A stretch of 64,000 nt of DNA from Metallyticus violacea (Eukaryota > Arthropoda > Insecta > Mantodea > Metallyticidae). The stretch is from assembly GCA_030762175.1 (NCBI GenBank), contig CM060834.1:65763501-65827500 (forward strand), read 5' to 3'. The notes beneath the pieces are model-generated. The model ran no database searches. It was not told where the DNA came from and was given only the letters and a program-made list of their open reading frames with translations. The position numbers and the translations under genes are program-made. Below are positions 35,550 through 48,500 of this stretch, piece after piece (position 1 is the stretch's first letter; every line of letters begins with the position of its first letter).

Positions 35550-38500
35550 TTTTTTTTCCGTTCTTATTTGAGATAACTGGTTCTCTTTCATTATACTAGT
35601 TTGATAGCCTCAGACAAGCATATAATGCGCAAAGAATCTCGAAAGGAAAAAAATTTTTTTTCGAAGTTTGGAAACTTCCTTAGAATCACTTTTTTTCCAT
35701 TCTTATTTGAGATAACTTGTTCTCTTTCATTATACTTGTTTGATAGCCTCAGACAAGCATATTATGCGCAAAGAATTTCGAAAAGAAAAAAATTTTATTT
35801 CGAAGTTTGGAAACTTCGTTAGAATCACTTTTTTTCCGTTCTTATTTAAGATTACTGGTTCTCTTTCATTATACTAGTTTGATAGCCTCAGACAAGCATA
35901 TTATGCGCAAAGAATGTCGAAAAGAAAAAAATTTTATTTCGAAGGTTTGAATATTCGTTAGAATCACTTTTTTTCCGTTCTTATTTGAGATAACTGGTTC
36001 TCTTTCATTATACTACTTTGATAGCCTCAGAAAAGCATATTATGCGCAAAGAATCTCGAAAAGAAAAATATTTTTTTTCGAAGATTGGAAACCTCGTTAG
36101 AATTACTTTTTTTCCGTTCTTATTTGAGATAACTGGTTCTCTTTCATTATACTAGTTTGATAGCCTCAGACAAGCATATTATGCGCAAAGAATCTCGAAA
36201 AGAAAAAAATTTTTTTTCGAAGTTTGGAAACTTCCTTAGAATCACTTTTTTTCCATTCTTATTTGAGATAACTTGTTCTCTTTCATTATACTAGTTTAAT
36301 AGCCTTAGACAAGCATATTATGCGCAAAGAATCTCGAAAAGAAAAAAATTTTTTTTCGAAGTTTGGAAACTTCGTTAGAATCACTTTTTTTCCGTTCTTA
36401 TTTGAGATAACTGGTTCTCTTTCATTATACTAGTTTGATAGCCTCAGACAAGCATATTATGCTCAAAGAATCTCGAAAAGAAAAAAATTTTTTTTCGAAG
36501 TTTGGAAACTTCCTTAGAATCACTTTTTTTCCATTCTTATTTGAGAAAACTTGTTCTCTTTCATTATACTTGTTTGATAGCCTTAGACAAGCATATTATG
36601 CGCAAAGAATCTCGAAAAGAAAAAAATTTTTTTTCGAAGTTTGGAAACTTCGTTAGAATGACTTTTTTTCCGTTCTTATTTAAGATTACTGGTTCTCGTT
36701 CATTATACTAGTTTGATAGCCTCAGACAGGCATATTATGCGCAAAGAATCTCGAAAAGAAAAAAATTTTTTTTCGAAGTTTGGAAACTTCGTTAGAATCA
36801 CTTTTTTTCCGTTCTTATTTGAGATAACTTGTTCTCTTTCATTATACTTGTTTGATAGCTTCAGGCAAGCATATTATGCGCAAAGAATGTCGAAAAGAAA
36901 AAAAAATTTTATTTCGAAGTTTGGAAACTTCGTTAGAATCACTTTTTTTCCGTTCTTATTTGAGATAACTGGTTCTCTTTCATTATACTACTTTGATAGC
37001 CTCAGAAAAGCATATTATGCGCAAAGAATCTCTAAAAGAAAAATATCTTTTTTCGAAGATTGGAAACCTCGTTAGAATCACTTTTTTTCCGTTCTTATTT
37101 GAGATAACTGGTTCTCTTTCATTATACTAGTTTGATTGCCTCAGACAAGCATATTATGCGCAAAGAATCTCGAAAAGAAAAAAATTTTTTTTCGAAGTTT
37201 GGAAACTTCCTTAGAATCACATTTTTTCCATTCTTATTTGAGATAACTTGTTCTCTTTCATTATACTAGTTTGATAGCCTTAGACAAGCATATTATGCGC
37301 AAAGAATCTCGAAAAGAAAAAAATTTTTTTCGAAGTTTGGAAACTTCGTTAGAATCACTTTTTTTCCGTTCTTATTTGAGATAACTGGTTCTCTTTCATT
37401 ATACTAGTTTGATAGCCTCAGACAAGCATATTATGCGCAAAGAATCTCGAAAAGAAAAAAATTTTTTTTCGAAGTTTGGAAACTTCCTTAGAATCACTTT
37501 TTTTCCATTCTTATTTGAGATAACTTGTTCTCTTTCATTATACTTGTTTGATAGCCTTAGACAAGCATATTATGCGCAAAGAATCTCGAAAAGAAAAAAA
37601 TTTTTTTTCGAAGTTTGGAAACTTCGTTAGAATCACTTTTTTTCCGTTCTTATTTAAGATCACTGGTTCTCTTTCATTATACTATTTTGATAGCCTCAGA
37701 CAAGCATATTATGCGCAAAGAATCTCGAAAAAAAAAAAATTTTTTTTCGAAGTTTGGAAACTTAGTTAGAATCACTTTTTTTCCGTTCTTATTTGAAATA
37801 ACTTGTTCTCTTTCATAATACTAGTTTGATAGCCTTAGACAAGCATATTATGCGCAAAGAATCTCGAAAAGAAAAAAATTTTTTTTCGAAGTTTGGAAAC
37901 TTCGTTAGAATCACTTTTTTTCCGTTCTTATTTGAGATAACTGGTTCTCTTTCATTATACTAGTTTGATAGCCTCAGACAAGCATATTATGCGCAAAGAA
38001 TCTCGAAAAGAAAAAAATTTTTTTTCGAAGTTTGGAAACTTCCTTAGAATCACTTTTTTTCCATTCTTATTTGAGATAACTTGTTCTCTTTCATTATACT
38101 TGTTTGATAGCCTTAGACAAGCATATTATGCGCAAAGAATCTCGAAAAGAAAAAAATTTTTTTTCGAAGTTTGGAAACTTCCTTAGAATCACATTTTTTC
38201 CATTCTTATTTGAGATAACTTGTTCTCTTTCATTATACTAGTTTGATAGCCTTAGACAAGCATATTATGCGCAAAGAATCTCGAAAAGAAAAAAATTTTT
38301 TTCGAAGTTTGGAAACTTTGTTAGAATCACTTTTTTTCCGTTCTTATTTGAGATAACTGGTTCTCTTTCATTATACTAGTTTGATAGCCTCAGACAAGCA
38401 TATTATGCGCAAAGAATCTCGAAAAGAAAAAAATTTTTTTTCGAAATTTGGAAACTTCCTTAGAATCACTTTTTTTCCATTCTTATTTGAGATAACTTGT

Positions 38501-41500
38501 TCTCTTTCATTACACTTGTTTGATACCCTTAGACAAGCATATTATGCGCAAAGAATCTCGAAAACAAAAAAATTTTTTTTCGAAGTTTGGAAACTTCGTT
38601 AGAATCACTTTTTTTCCGTTCTTATTTAAGATTACTGGTTCTCTTTCATTATACTAGTTTGATAGCCTCAGACAAGCATATTATGCGCAAAGAATCTCGA
38701 AAAAAAAAAAATTTTTTTTCGAAGTTTGGAAACTACGTTAGAATCACTTTTTTTCCGTTCTTATTTGAGATAACTTGTTCTCTTTCATTATACTAGATTG
38801 ATAGCCTTAGACAAGCATATTATGCGCAAAGAATCTCGAAAAGAAAAAAATTTTTTTTCGAAGTTTAGAAACTTCCTTAGAATCACTTTTTTTCCATTCT
38901 TATTTGAGATAACTTGTTCTCTTTCATTATACTTGTTTGATAGCCTTAGACAAGCATATTATGCGCAAAGAATCTCAAAAAGAAAAAAATTTTTTTTCGA
39001 AGTTTGGAAACTTCCTTAGAATCACTTTTTACCATTCTTATTTGAGATAACTTGTTCTCTTTCATTATACTTGTTTGATAGCCTTAGACAAGCATATTAT
39101 GCGCAAAGAATCTCGAAAAGAAAAAAATTTTTTTTCGAAGTTTGGAAACTTCGTTAGAATGACTTTTTTTCCGTTCTTATTTAAGATTACTGGTTCTCGT
39201 TCATTATACTAGTTTGATAGCCTCAGACAGGCATATTATGCGCAAAGAATCTCGAAAAGAAAAAAATTTTTTTTCGAAGTTTGGAAACTTCCTTAGAATC
39301 ACTTTTTTTCCATTCTTATTTGAGATAACTTGTTCTCTTTCATTATACTTGTTTGATAGCCTTAGACAAGCATATTATGCGCAAAGAATCTCGAAAAGAA
39401 AAAAATTTTTTTTCGAAGTTTGGAAACTTCGTTAGAATCACTTTTTTTCCGTTCTTATTTAAGATCACTGGTTCTCTTTCATTATACTATTTTGATAGCC
39501 TCAGACAAGCATATTATGCGTAAAGAATCTCGAAAAAAAAAAAATTTTTTTCGAAGTTTGGAAACTTAGTTAGAATCACTTTTTTTCCGTTCTTATTTGA
39601 GATAACTTGTTCTCTTTCATTATACTAGTTTGATAGCCTCAGACAAGCATATTATGCGCAAAGAATCTCGAAAAGAAAAAAATTTTTTTTCGAAGTTTGG
39701 AAACTTCGTTAGAATCACTTTTTTTCCGTTCTTATTTGAGATAACTGGTTCTCTTTCATTATACTAGTTTGATAGCCTCAGACAAGCATATTATGCGCAA
39801 AGAATCTCGAAAAGAAAAAAATTTTTTTTCGAAGTTTGGAAACTTCCTTAGAATCACTTTTTTTCCATTCTTATTTGAGATAACTTGTTCTCTTTCATTA
39901 TACTTGTTTGATAGCCTTAGACAAGCATATTATGCGCAAAGAATCTCGAAAAGAAAAAAATTTTTTTTCGAAGTTTGAAAACTTCGTTAGAATCACTTTT
40001 TTTCCGTTCTTATTTAAGATTACTGGTTCTCTTTCATTATACTAGTTTGATAGCCTCAGACAAGCATATTATGCGCAAAGAATCTCGAAAAGAAAAAAAT
40101 TTTTTTTTCGAAGTTTGGAAACTTCGTTAGAATCACTTTTTTTCCGTTTTTATATGAGATAACTTGTTCTCTTTCATTATACTAGTTTGATAGCCTTAGA
40201 CAAGCATATTATGCGCAAAGAATCTCGAAAAGAAAAAAATTTTTTTTCGAAGTTTGGAATCTTCGTTGGAATCACTTTTTTCCCGTTCTTATTTAAGATT
40301 ACTGGTTCTCTTTCATTATACTAGTTTGATAGCCTCAGACAAGCATATTATGCCCAAAGAATCTCGAAAAGAAAAAAATTTTTTTTCGAAGTTTGGAAAC
40401 TTCCTTAGAATCACATTTTTTCCATTCTTATTTGAGATAACTTGTTCTCTTTCATTATACTAGTTTGATAGCCTTAGACAAGCATATTATGCGCAAAGAA
40501 TCTCGAAAAGAAAAAAATTTTTTTCGAAGTTTGGAAACTTTGTTAGAATCACTTTTTTTCCGTTCTTATTTGAGATAACTGGTTCTCTTTCATTATACTA
40601 GTTTGATAGCCTCAGACAAGCATATTATGCGCAAAGAATCTCGAAAAGAAAAAAAATTTTTTTCGAAGTTTGGAAACTTCCTTAGAATCACTTTTTTTCC
40701 ATTCTTATTTGAGATAACTTGTTCTCTTTCATTATACTTGTTTGATAGCCTTAGACAAGCATATTATGCGCAAAGAATCTCGAAAACAAAAAAATTTTTT
40801 TTCGAAGTTTGGAAACTTCGTTAGAATCACTTTTTTTCCGTTCTTATTTAAGATTACTGGTTCTCTTTCATTATACTAGTTTGATAGCCTCAGACAAGCA
40901 TATTATGCGCAAAGAATCTCGAAAAAAAAAAAATTTTTTTTCGAAGTTTGGAAACTACGTTAGAATCACTTTTTTTCCGTTCTTATTTGAGATAACTTGT
41001 TCTCTTTCATTATACTAGTTTGATAGCCTTAGACAAGCATATTATGCGCAAAGAATCTCGAAAAGAAAAAAATTTTTTTTCGAAGTTTGGAAACTTCGTT
41101 AGAATCACTTTTTTTCCGTTCTTATTTAAGATTACTGGTTCTCTTTAGTTATACTAGTTTGATAGCTTCAGACAAGCATATTATGCGCAAAGAATCTCGT
41201 AAAGAAAAAAATTTTTTTTCGAAGTTTGGAAACTTCGTTAGAATCACTTTTTTTCCGTTCTTATTTGAGATAACTTGTTCTCTTTCATTATACTTGTTTG
41301 ATAGCCTTAGACAAGCATATTATGCGCAAAGAATCTCGAAAAGAAAAAAATTTTTTTTCGAAGTTTGGAAACTTCCTTAGAATCACTTTTTTTCCATTCT
41401 TATTTGAGATAACTTGTTCTCTTTCATTATACTAGTTTGATAGCCTCAGACAAGCATATTATGCGCAAAGAATCTCGAAAAGAAAAAAATTTTTTTTCGA

Positions 41501-44500
41501 AGTTTGGAATCTTCCTTAGAATCACTTTTTTTCCATTCTTATTTGAGATAACTTGTTCTGTTTCATTATACTAGTTTGATAGCCTTAGACAAGCATATTA
41601 TGCGCAAAGAATCTCGAAAAGAAAAAAATTGTTTTTCGAAGTTTGGAAACTTCGTTAGAATCACTTTTTTTCCGTTCTTATTTAAGATAACTTGTTCTCT
41701 TTCATTATACTAGTTTGATAGCCTTAGACAAGCATATTATGCGCAAAGAATCTCGAAAAGAAAAAAATTTTTTTTCGAAGTTTGGAAACTTCGTTAGAAT
41801 CACTTTTTTTCCGTTCTTATTTGAAATAACTGGTTTTCTTTCATTATACTAGTTTGATAGCCTTAGACAAGCATATTATGCGCAAAGAATCTCGAAAAGA
41901 AAAAAATTTTTTTTCGAAGTTTGGAAACTTCGTTAGAATCACTTTTTTTCCATTCTTATTTGAGATAACTTGTTCTCTTTCATTATACTTGTTTGATAGC
42001 CTGAGACAAGCCTATTATGCGCAAAGAATCTCGAAAAGAAAAAAATTTTTTTTCGAAGTTTGGAAACTACCTTAGAATCACTTTTTTTCCATTCTTATTT
42101 GAGATAACTTGTTCTCTTTCATTATACTAGTTTGATAGCCTCAGACAAGCATATTATGCGCAAAGAATCTCGAAAAGAAAAAAATTTTTTTTCGAAGTTT
42201 GGAAACTTCGTTAGAATCACTTTTTTTCCGTTCTTATTTCAGTTAACTTGTTCTCTTTCATTATACTAGTTTGATAGCCTTAGACAAGCATATTATGCGC
42301 AAAGAATCTCGAAAAGAAAAAAATTTTTTTTCGAAGTTTGGAAACTTCGTTAGAATCACTTTTTTTCCGTTCTTATTTGAGATAACTGGATCTCTTTCAT
42401 TATACTAGTTTGATAGCCTCAGACAAGCATATTATGCGCAAAGAATGTCGAAAAGAAAAAAATTTTATTTCGAAGGTTTGAATATTCGTTAGAATCACTT
42501 TTTTTCCGTTCTTATTTGAGATAACTGTTTCTCTTTCATTATACTACTTTGATAGCCTCAGAAAAGTATATTATGCGCAAAGAATCTCGAAAAGAAAAAA
42601 ATTTTTTTCGAAGTTTGGAAACTTCGTTAGAATCACTTATTTTCCGTTCTTATTTGAGATAACTGGTTCTCTTTCATTATACTAGTTTGATAGCCTCAGA
42701 CAAGCATATTATGCGCAAAGAATCTCGAAAGGAAAAAAATTTTTTTTCGAAGTTTGGAAACTTCCTTAGAATCACTTTTTTTCCATTCTTATTTGAGATA
42801 ACTTGTTCTCTTTCATTATACTTGTTTGATAGCCTCAGACAAGCATATTATGCGCAAAGAATGTCGAAAAGAAAAAAATTTTATTTCGAAGGTTTGAATA
42901 TTCGTTAGAATCACTTTTTTTCCGTTCTTATTTGAGATAACTGGTTCTCTTTCATTATACTACTTTGAAAGCCTCAGAAAAGTATATTATGCGCAAAGAA
43001 TCTCGAAAAGAAAAAAATTTTTTTCGAAGTTTGGAAACTTCGTTAGAATCACTTTTTTTCCGTTCTTATTTGAGATAACTGGTTCTCTTTCATTATACTA
43101 GTTTGATAGCCTCAGACAAGCATATTATGCGCAAAGAATCTCGAAAAGAAAAAAATTTTTTTTCGAAGTTTGGAAACTTCCTTAGAATCACTTTTTTTCC
43201 ATTCTTATTTGAGATAACTTGTTCTCTTTCATTATACTTGTTTGATAGCCTTAGACAAGCATATTATGCGCAAAGAATCTCGAAAAGAAAAAAATTTTTT
43301 TTCGAAGTTTGGAAACTTCGTTAGAATCACTTTTTTTCCGTTCTTATTTAAGATCACTGGTTCTCTTTCATTATACTATTTTGATAGCCTCAGACAAGCA
43401 TATTATGCGTAAAGAATCTCGAAAAAAAAAAAATTTTTTTTCGAAGTTTGGAAACTTAGTTAGAATCACTTTTTTTCCGTTCTTATTTGAGATAACTTAT
43501 TCTCTTTCATTATACTAGTTTGATAGCCTCAGACAAGCATATTATGCGCAAAGAATCTCGAAAAGAAAAAAATTTTTTTTCGAAGTTTGGAAACTTCGTT
43601 AGAATCACTTTTTTTCCGTTCTTATTTGAGATAACTGGTTCTCTTTCATTATACTAGTTTGATAGCCTCAGACAAGCATATTATGCGCAAAGAATCTCGA
43701 AAAGAAAAAAATTTTTTTTCGAAGTTTGGAAACTTCCTTAGAATCACTTTTTTTCCATTCTTATTTGAGATAACTTGTTCTCTTTCATTATACTTGTTTG
43801 ATAGCCTTAGACAAGCATATTATGCGCAAAGAATCTCGAAAAGAAAAAAATTTTTTTTCGAAGTTTGAAAACTTCGTTAGAATCACTTTTTTTCCGTTCT
43901 TATTTAAGATTACTGGTTCTCTTTCATTATACTAGTTTGATAGCCTCAGACAAGCATATTATGCGCAAAGAATCTCGAAAAGAAAAAAATTTTTTTTTCG
44001 AAGTTTGGAAACTTCGTTAGAATCACTTTTTTTCCGTTTTTATATGAGATAACTTGTTCTCTTTCATTATACTAGTTTGATAGCCTTAGACAAGCATATT
44101 ATGCGCAAAGAATCTCGAAAAGAAAAAAATTTTTTTTCGAAGTTTGGAATCTTCGTTGGAATCACTTTTTTCCCGTTCTTATTTAAGATTACTGGTTCTC
44201 TTTCATTATACTAGTTTGATAGCCTCAGACAAGCATATTATGCCCAAAGAATCTCGAAAAGAAAAAAATTTTTTTTCGAAGTTTGGAAACTTCCTTAGAA
44301 TCACATTTTTTCCATTCTTATTTGAGATAACTTGTTCTCTTTCATTATACTAGTTTGATAGCCTTAGACAAGCATATTATGCGCAAAGAATCTCGAAAAG
44401 AAAAAAATTTTTTTCGAAGTTTGGAAACTTTGTTAGAATCACTTTTTTTCCGTTCTTATTTGAGATAACTGGTTCTCTTTCATTATACTAGTTTGATAGC

Positions 44501-45550
44501 CTCAGACAAGCATATTATGCGCAAAGAATCTCGAAAAGAAAAAAATTTTTTTTCGAAGTTTGGAAACTTCCTTAGAATCACTTTTTTTCCATTCTTATTT
44601 GAGATAACTTGTTCTCTTTCATTATACTTGTTTGATAGCCTTAGACAAGCATATTATGCGCAAAGAATCTCGAAAACAAAAAAATTTTTTTCGAAGTTTG
44701 GAAACTTCGTTAGAATCACTTTTTTTCCGTTCTTATTTAAGATTACTGGTTCTCTTTCATTATACTAGTTTGATAGCCTCAGACAAGCATATTATGCGCA
44801 AAGAATCTCGAAAAAAAAAAAATTTTTTTTCGAAGTTTGGAAACTACGTTAGAATCACTTTTTTTCCGTTCTTATTTGAGATAACTTGTTCTCTTTCATT
44901 ATACTAGTTTGATAGCCTTAGACAAGCATATTATGCGCAAAGAATCTCGAAAAGAAAAAAATTTTTTTTCGAAGTTTAGAAACTTCCTTAGAATCACTTT
45001 TTTCCATTCTTATTTGAGATAACTTGTTCTCTTTCATTATACTTGTTTGATAGCCTTAGACAAGCATATTATGCGCAAAGAATCTCAAAAAGAAAAAAAT
45101 TTTTTTTCGAAGTTTGGAAACTTCCTTTGAATCACTTTTTACCATTCTTATTTGAGATAACTTGTTCTCTTTCATTATACTAGTTTGATAGCCTCAGACA
45201 AGCATATTATGCGCAAAGAATCTCGAAAAGAAAAAAATTTTTTTTCGAAGTTTGGAAACTTCCTTAGAATCACTTTTTTTCCATTCTTATTTGAGATAAC
45301 TTGTTCTCTTTCATTATACTAGTTTGATAGCCTTAGACAAGCATATTATGCGCAAAGAATCTCGAAAAGAAAAAAATTTTTTTTCGAAGTTTGGAAACTT
45401 CGTTAAAATCACTTTTTTTCCGTTCTTATTTAAGATAACTTGTTCTCTTTCATTATACTAGTTTGATAGCCTTAGACAAGCATATTATGCGCAAAGAATC
45501 TCGAAAAGAAAAAAATTTTTTTTCGAAGTTTGGAAACTTCGTTAGAATCA
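35550..45550 (+). repeat. 10,001-bp tandem duplication, copy 1
   Basis: Every rare variant in this copy recurs 10,001 bases later, without drift. Examples are TCTCTAAAAG (about 37,029 and 47,030), TTACACTTG with GATACCC (about 38,509 and 48,510), CTTTTTACCATTC (about 39,022 and 49,023), ATTGTTTTTCG (about 41,628 and 51,629), CACTTATTTTCC (about 42,636 and 52,637) and CTTTGAAAGCC (about 42,962 and 52,963). The period is about 72 monomers (72 x 139 = 10,008), and short A/T tracts explain the deficit. The shared stretch extends beyond one period, to 45,609. Copy one itself contains an older 3.89-kb spaced duplication. Confidence 0.92.
39240..44967 (+). repeat. 3.89-kb-spaced (28-monomer) duplication inside the 10-kb unit
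   Basis: Positions 39,240-41,078 match 43,129-44,967 with offsets of 3,889-3,890. Tags include ATGCGTAAAG with A12 (39,517 and 43,406), TTTTTATATGAG (about 40,146 and 44,036) and ATGCCCAAAG (40,350 and 44,240). Tract-length differences, such as A12T7 against A12T8 and A8T7 against A7T8, show this event is older than the 10,001-bp duplication. The same pair is present in copy two at 49,241-51,079 and 53,130-54,968. Confidence 0.8.
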
Positions 45551-48500
45551 CTTTTTTTCCGTTCTTATTTGAGATAACTGGTTCTCTTTCATTATACTAG
45601 TTTGATAGCCTCAGACAAGCATATAATGCGCAAAGAATCTCGAAAGGAAAAAAATTTTTTTTCGAAGTTTGGAAACTTCCTTAGAATCACTTTTTTTCCA
45701 TTCTTATTTGAGATAACTTGTTCTCTTTCATTATACTTGTTTGATAGCCTCAGACAAGCATATTATGCGCAAAGAATTTCGAAAAGAAAAAAATTTTATT
45801 TCGAAGTTTGGAAACTTCGTTAGAATCACTTTTTTTCCGTTCTTATTTAAGATTACTGGTTCTCTTTCATTATACTAGTTTGATAGCCTCAGACAAGCAT
45901 ATTATGCGCAAAGAATGTCGAAAAGAAAAAAATTTTATTTCGAAGGTTTGAATATTCGTTAGAATCACTTTTTTTCCGTTCTTATTTGAGATAACTGGTT
46001 CTCTTTCATTATACTACTTTGATAGCCTCAGAAAAGCATATTATGCGCAAAGAATCTCGAAAAGAAAAATATTTTTTTTCGAAGATTGGAAACCTCGTTA
46101 GAATTACTTTTTTTCCGTTCTTATTTGAGATAACTGGTTCTCTTTCATTATACTAGTTTGATAGCCTCAGACAAGCATATTATGCGCAAAGAATCTCGAA
46201 AAGAAAAAAATTTTTTTTCGAAGTTTGGAAACTTCCTTAGAATCACTTTTTTTCCATTCTTATTTGAGATAACTTGTTCTCTTTCATTATACTAGTTTAA
46301 TAGCCTTAGACAAGCATATTATGCGCAAAGAATCTCGAAAAGAAAAAAATTTTTTTTCGAAGTTTGGAAACTTCGTTAGAATCACTTTTTTTCCGTTCTT
46401 ATTTGAGATAACTGGTTCTCTTTCATTATACTAGTTTGATAGCCTCAGACAAGCATATTATGCTCAAAGAATCTCGAAAAGAAAAAAATTTTTTTTCGAA
46501 GTTTGGAAACTTCCTTAGAATCACTTTTTTTCCATTCTTATTTGAGAAAACTTGTTCTCTTTCATTATACTTGTTTGATAGCCTTAGACAAGCATATTAT
46601 GCGCAAAGAATCTCGAAAAGAAAAAAATTTTTTTTCGAAGTTTGGAAACTTCGTTAGAATGACTTTTTTTCCGTTCTTATTTAAGATTACTGGTTCTCGT
46701 TCATTATACTAGTTTGATAGCCTCAGACAGGCATATTATGCGCAAAGAATCTCGAAAAGAAAAAAATTTTTTTTCGAAGTTTGGAAACTTCGTTAGAATC
46801 ACTTTTTTTCCGTTCTTATTTGAGATAACTTGTTCTCTTTCATTATACTTGTTTGATAGCTTCAGGCAAGCATATTATGCGCAAAGAATGTCGAAAAGAA
46901 AAAAAAATTTTATTTCGAAGTTTGGAAACTTCGTTAGAATCACTTTTTTTCCGTTCTTATTTGAGATAACTGGTTCTCTTTCATTATACTACTTTGATAG
47001 CCTCAGAAAAGCATATTATGCGCAAAGAATCTCTAAAAGAAAAATATCTTTTTTCGAAGATTGGAAACCTCGTTAGAATCACTTTTTTTCCGTTCTTATT
47101 TGAGATAACTGGTTCTCTTTCATTATACTAGTTTGATTGCCTCAGACAAGCATATTATGCGCAAAGAATCTCGAAAAGAAAAAAATTTTTTTTCGAAGTT
47201 TGGAAACTTCCTTAGAATCACATTTTTTCCATTCTTATTTGAGATAACTTGTTCTCTTTCATTATACTAGTTTGATAGCCTTAGACAAGCATATTATGCG
47301 CAAAGAATCTCGAAAAGAAAAAAATTTTTTTCGAAGTTTGGAAACTTCGTTAGAATCACTTTTTTTCCGTTCTTATTTGAGATAACTGGTTCTCTTTCAT
47401 TATACTAGTTTGATAGCCTCAGACAAGCATATTATGCGCAAAGAATCTCGAAAAGAAAAAAATTTTTTTTCGAAGTTTGGAAACTTCCTTAGAATCACTT
47501 TTTTTCCATTCTTATTTGAGATAACTTGTTCTCTTTCATTATACTTGTTTGATAGCCTTAGACAAGCATATTATGCGCAAAGAATCTCGAAAAGAAAAAA
47601 ATTTTTTTTCGAAGTTTGGAAACTTCGTTAGAATCACTTTTTTTCCGTTCTTATTTAAGATCACTGGTTCTCTTTCATTATACTATTTTGATAGCCTCAG
47701 ACAAGCATATTATGCGCAAAGAATCTCGAAAAAAAAAAAATTTTTTTTCGAAGTTTGGAAACTTAGTTAGAATCACTTTTTTTCCGTTCTTATTTGAAAT
47801 AACTTGTTCTCTTTCATAATACTAGTTTGATAGCCTTAGACAAGCATATTATGCGCAAAGAATCTCGAAAAGAAAAAAATTTTTTTTCGAAGTTTGGAAA
47901 CTTCGTTAGAATCACTTTTTTTCCGTTCTTATTTGAGATAACTGGTTCTCTTTCATTATACTAGTTTGATAGCCTCAGACAAGCATATTATGCGCAAAGA
48001 ATCTCGAAAAGAAAAAAATTTTTTTTCGAAGTTTGGAAACTTCCTTAGAATCACTTTTTTTCCATTCTTATTTGAGATAACTTGTTCTCTTTCATTATAC
48101 TTGTTTGATAGCCTTAGACAAGCATATTATGCGCAAAGAATCTCGAAAAGAAAAAAATTTTTTTTCGAAGTTTGGAAACTTCCTTAGAATCACATTTTTT
48201 CCATTCTTATTTGAGATAACTTGTTCTCTTTCATTATACTAGTTTGATAGCCTTAGACAAGCATATTATGCGCAAAGAATCTCGAAAAGAAAAAAATTTT
48301 TTTCGAAGTTTGGAAACTTTGTTAGAATCACTTTTTTTCCGTTCTTATTTGAGATAACTGGTTCTCTTTCATTATACTAGTTTGATAGCCTCAGACAAGC
48401 ATATTATGCGCAAAGAATCTCGAAAAGAAAAAAATTTTTTTTCGAAATTTGGAAACTTCCTTAGAATCACTTTTTTTCCATTCTTATTTGAGATAACTTG

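Noticed and set aside
36713..37075. Open reading frame of 120 codons on the + strand, with an identical one at 46,714-47,076 and many of 60-119 codons throughout, as protein genes
   Set aside because: They are satellite monomers read through. The monomer length is 3 x 46 + 1, so the frame rotates each repeat and the same DNA is read in overlapping phases. The predicted peptides are repeats of a few K-, F- and L-rich strings, start and stop positions follow monomer sites, and none resembles a known family.
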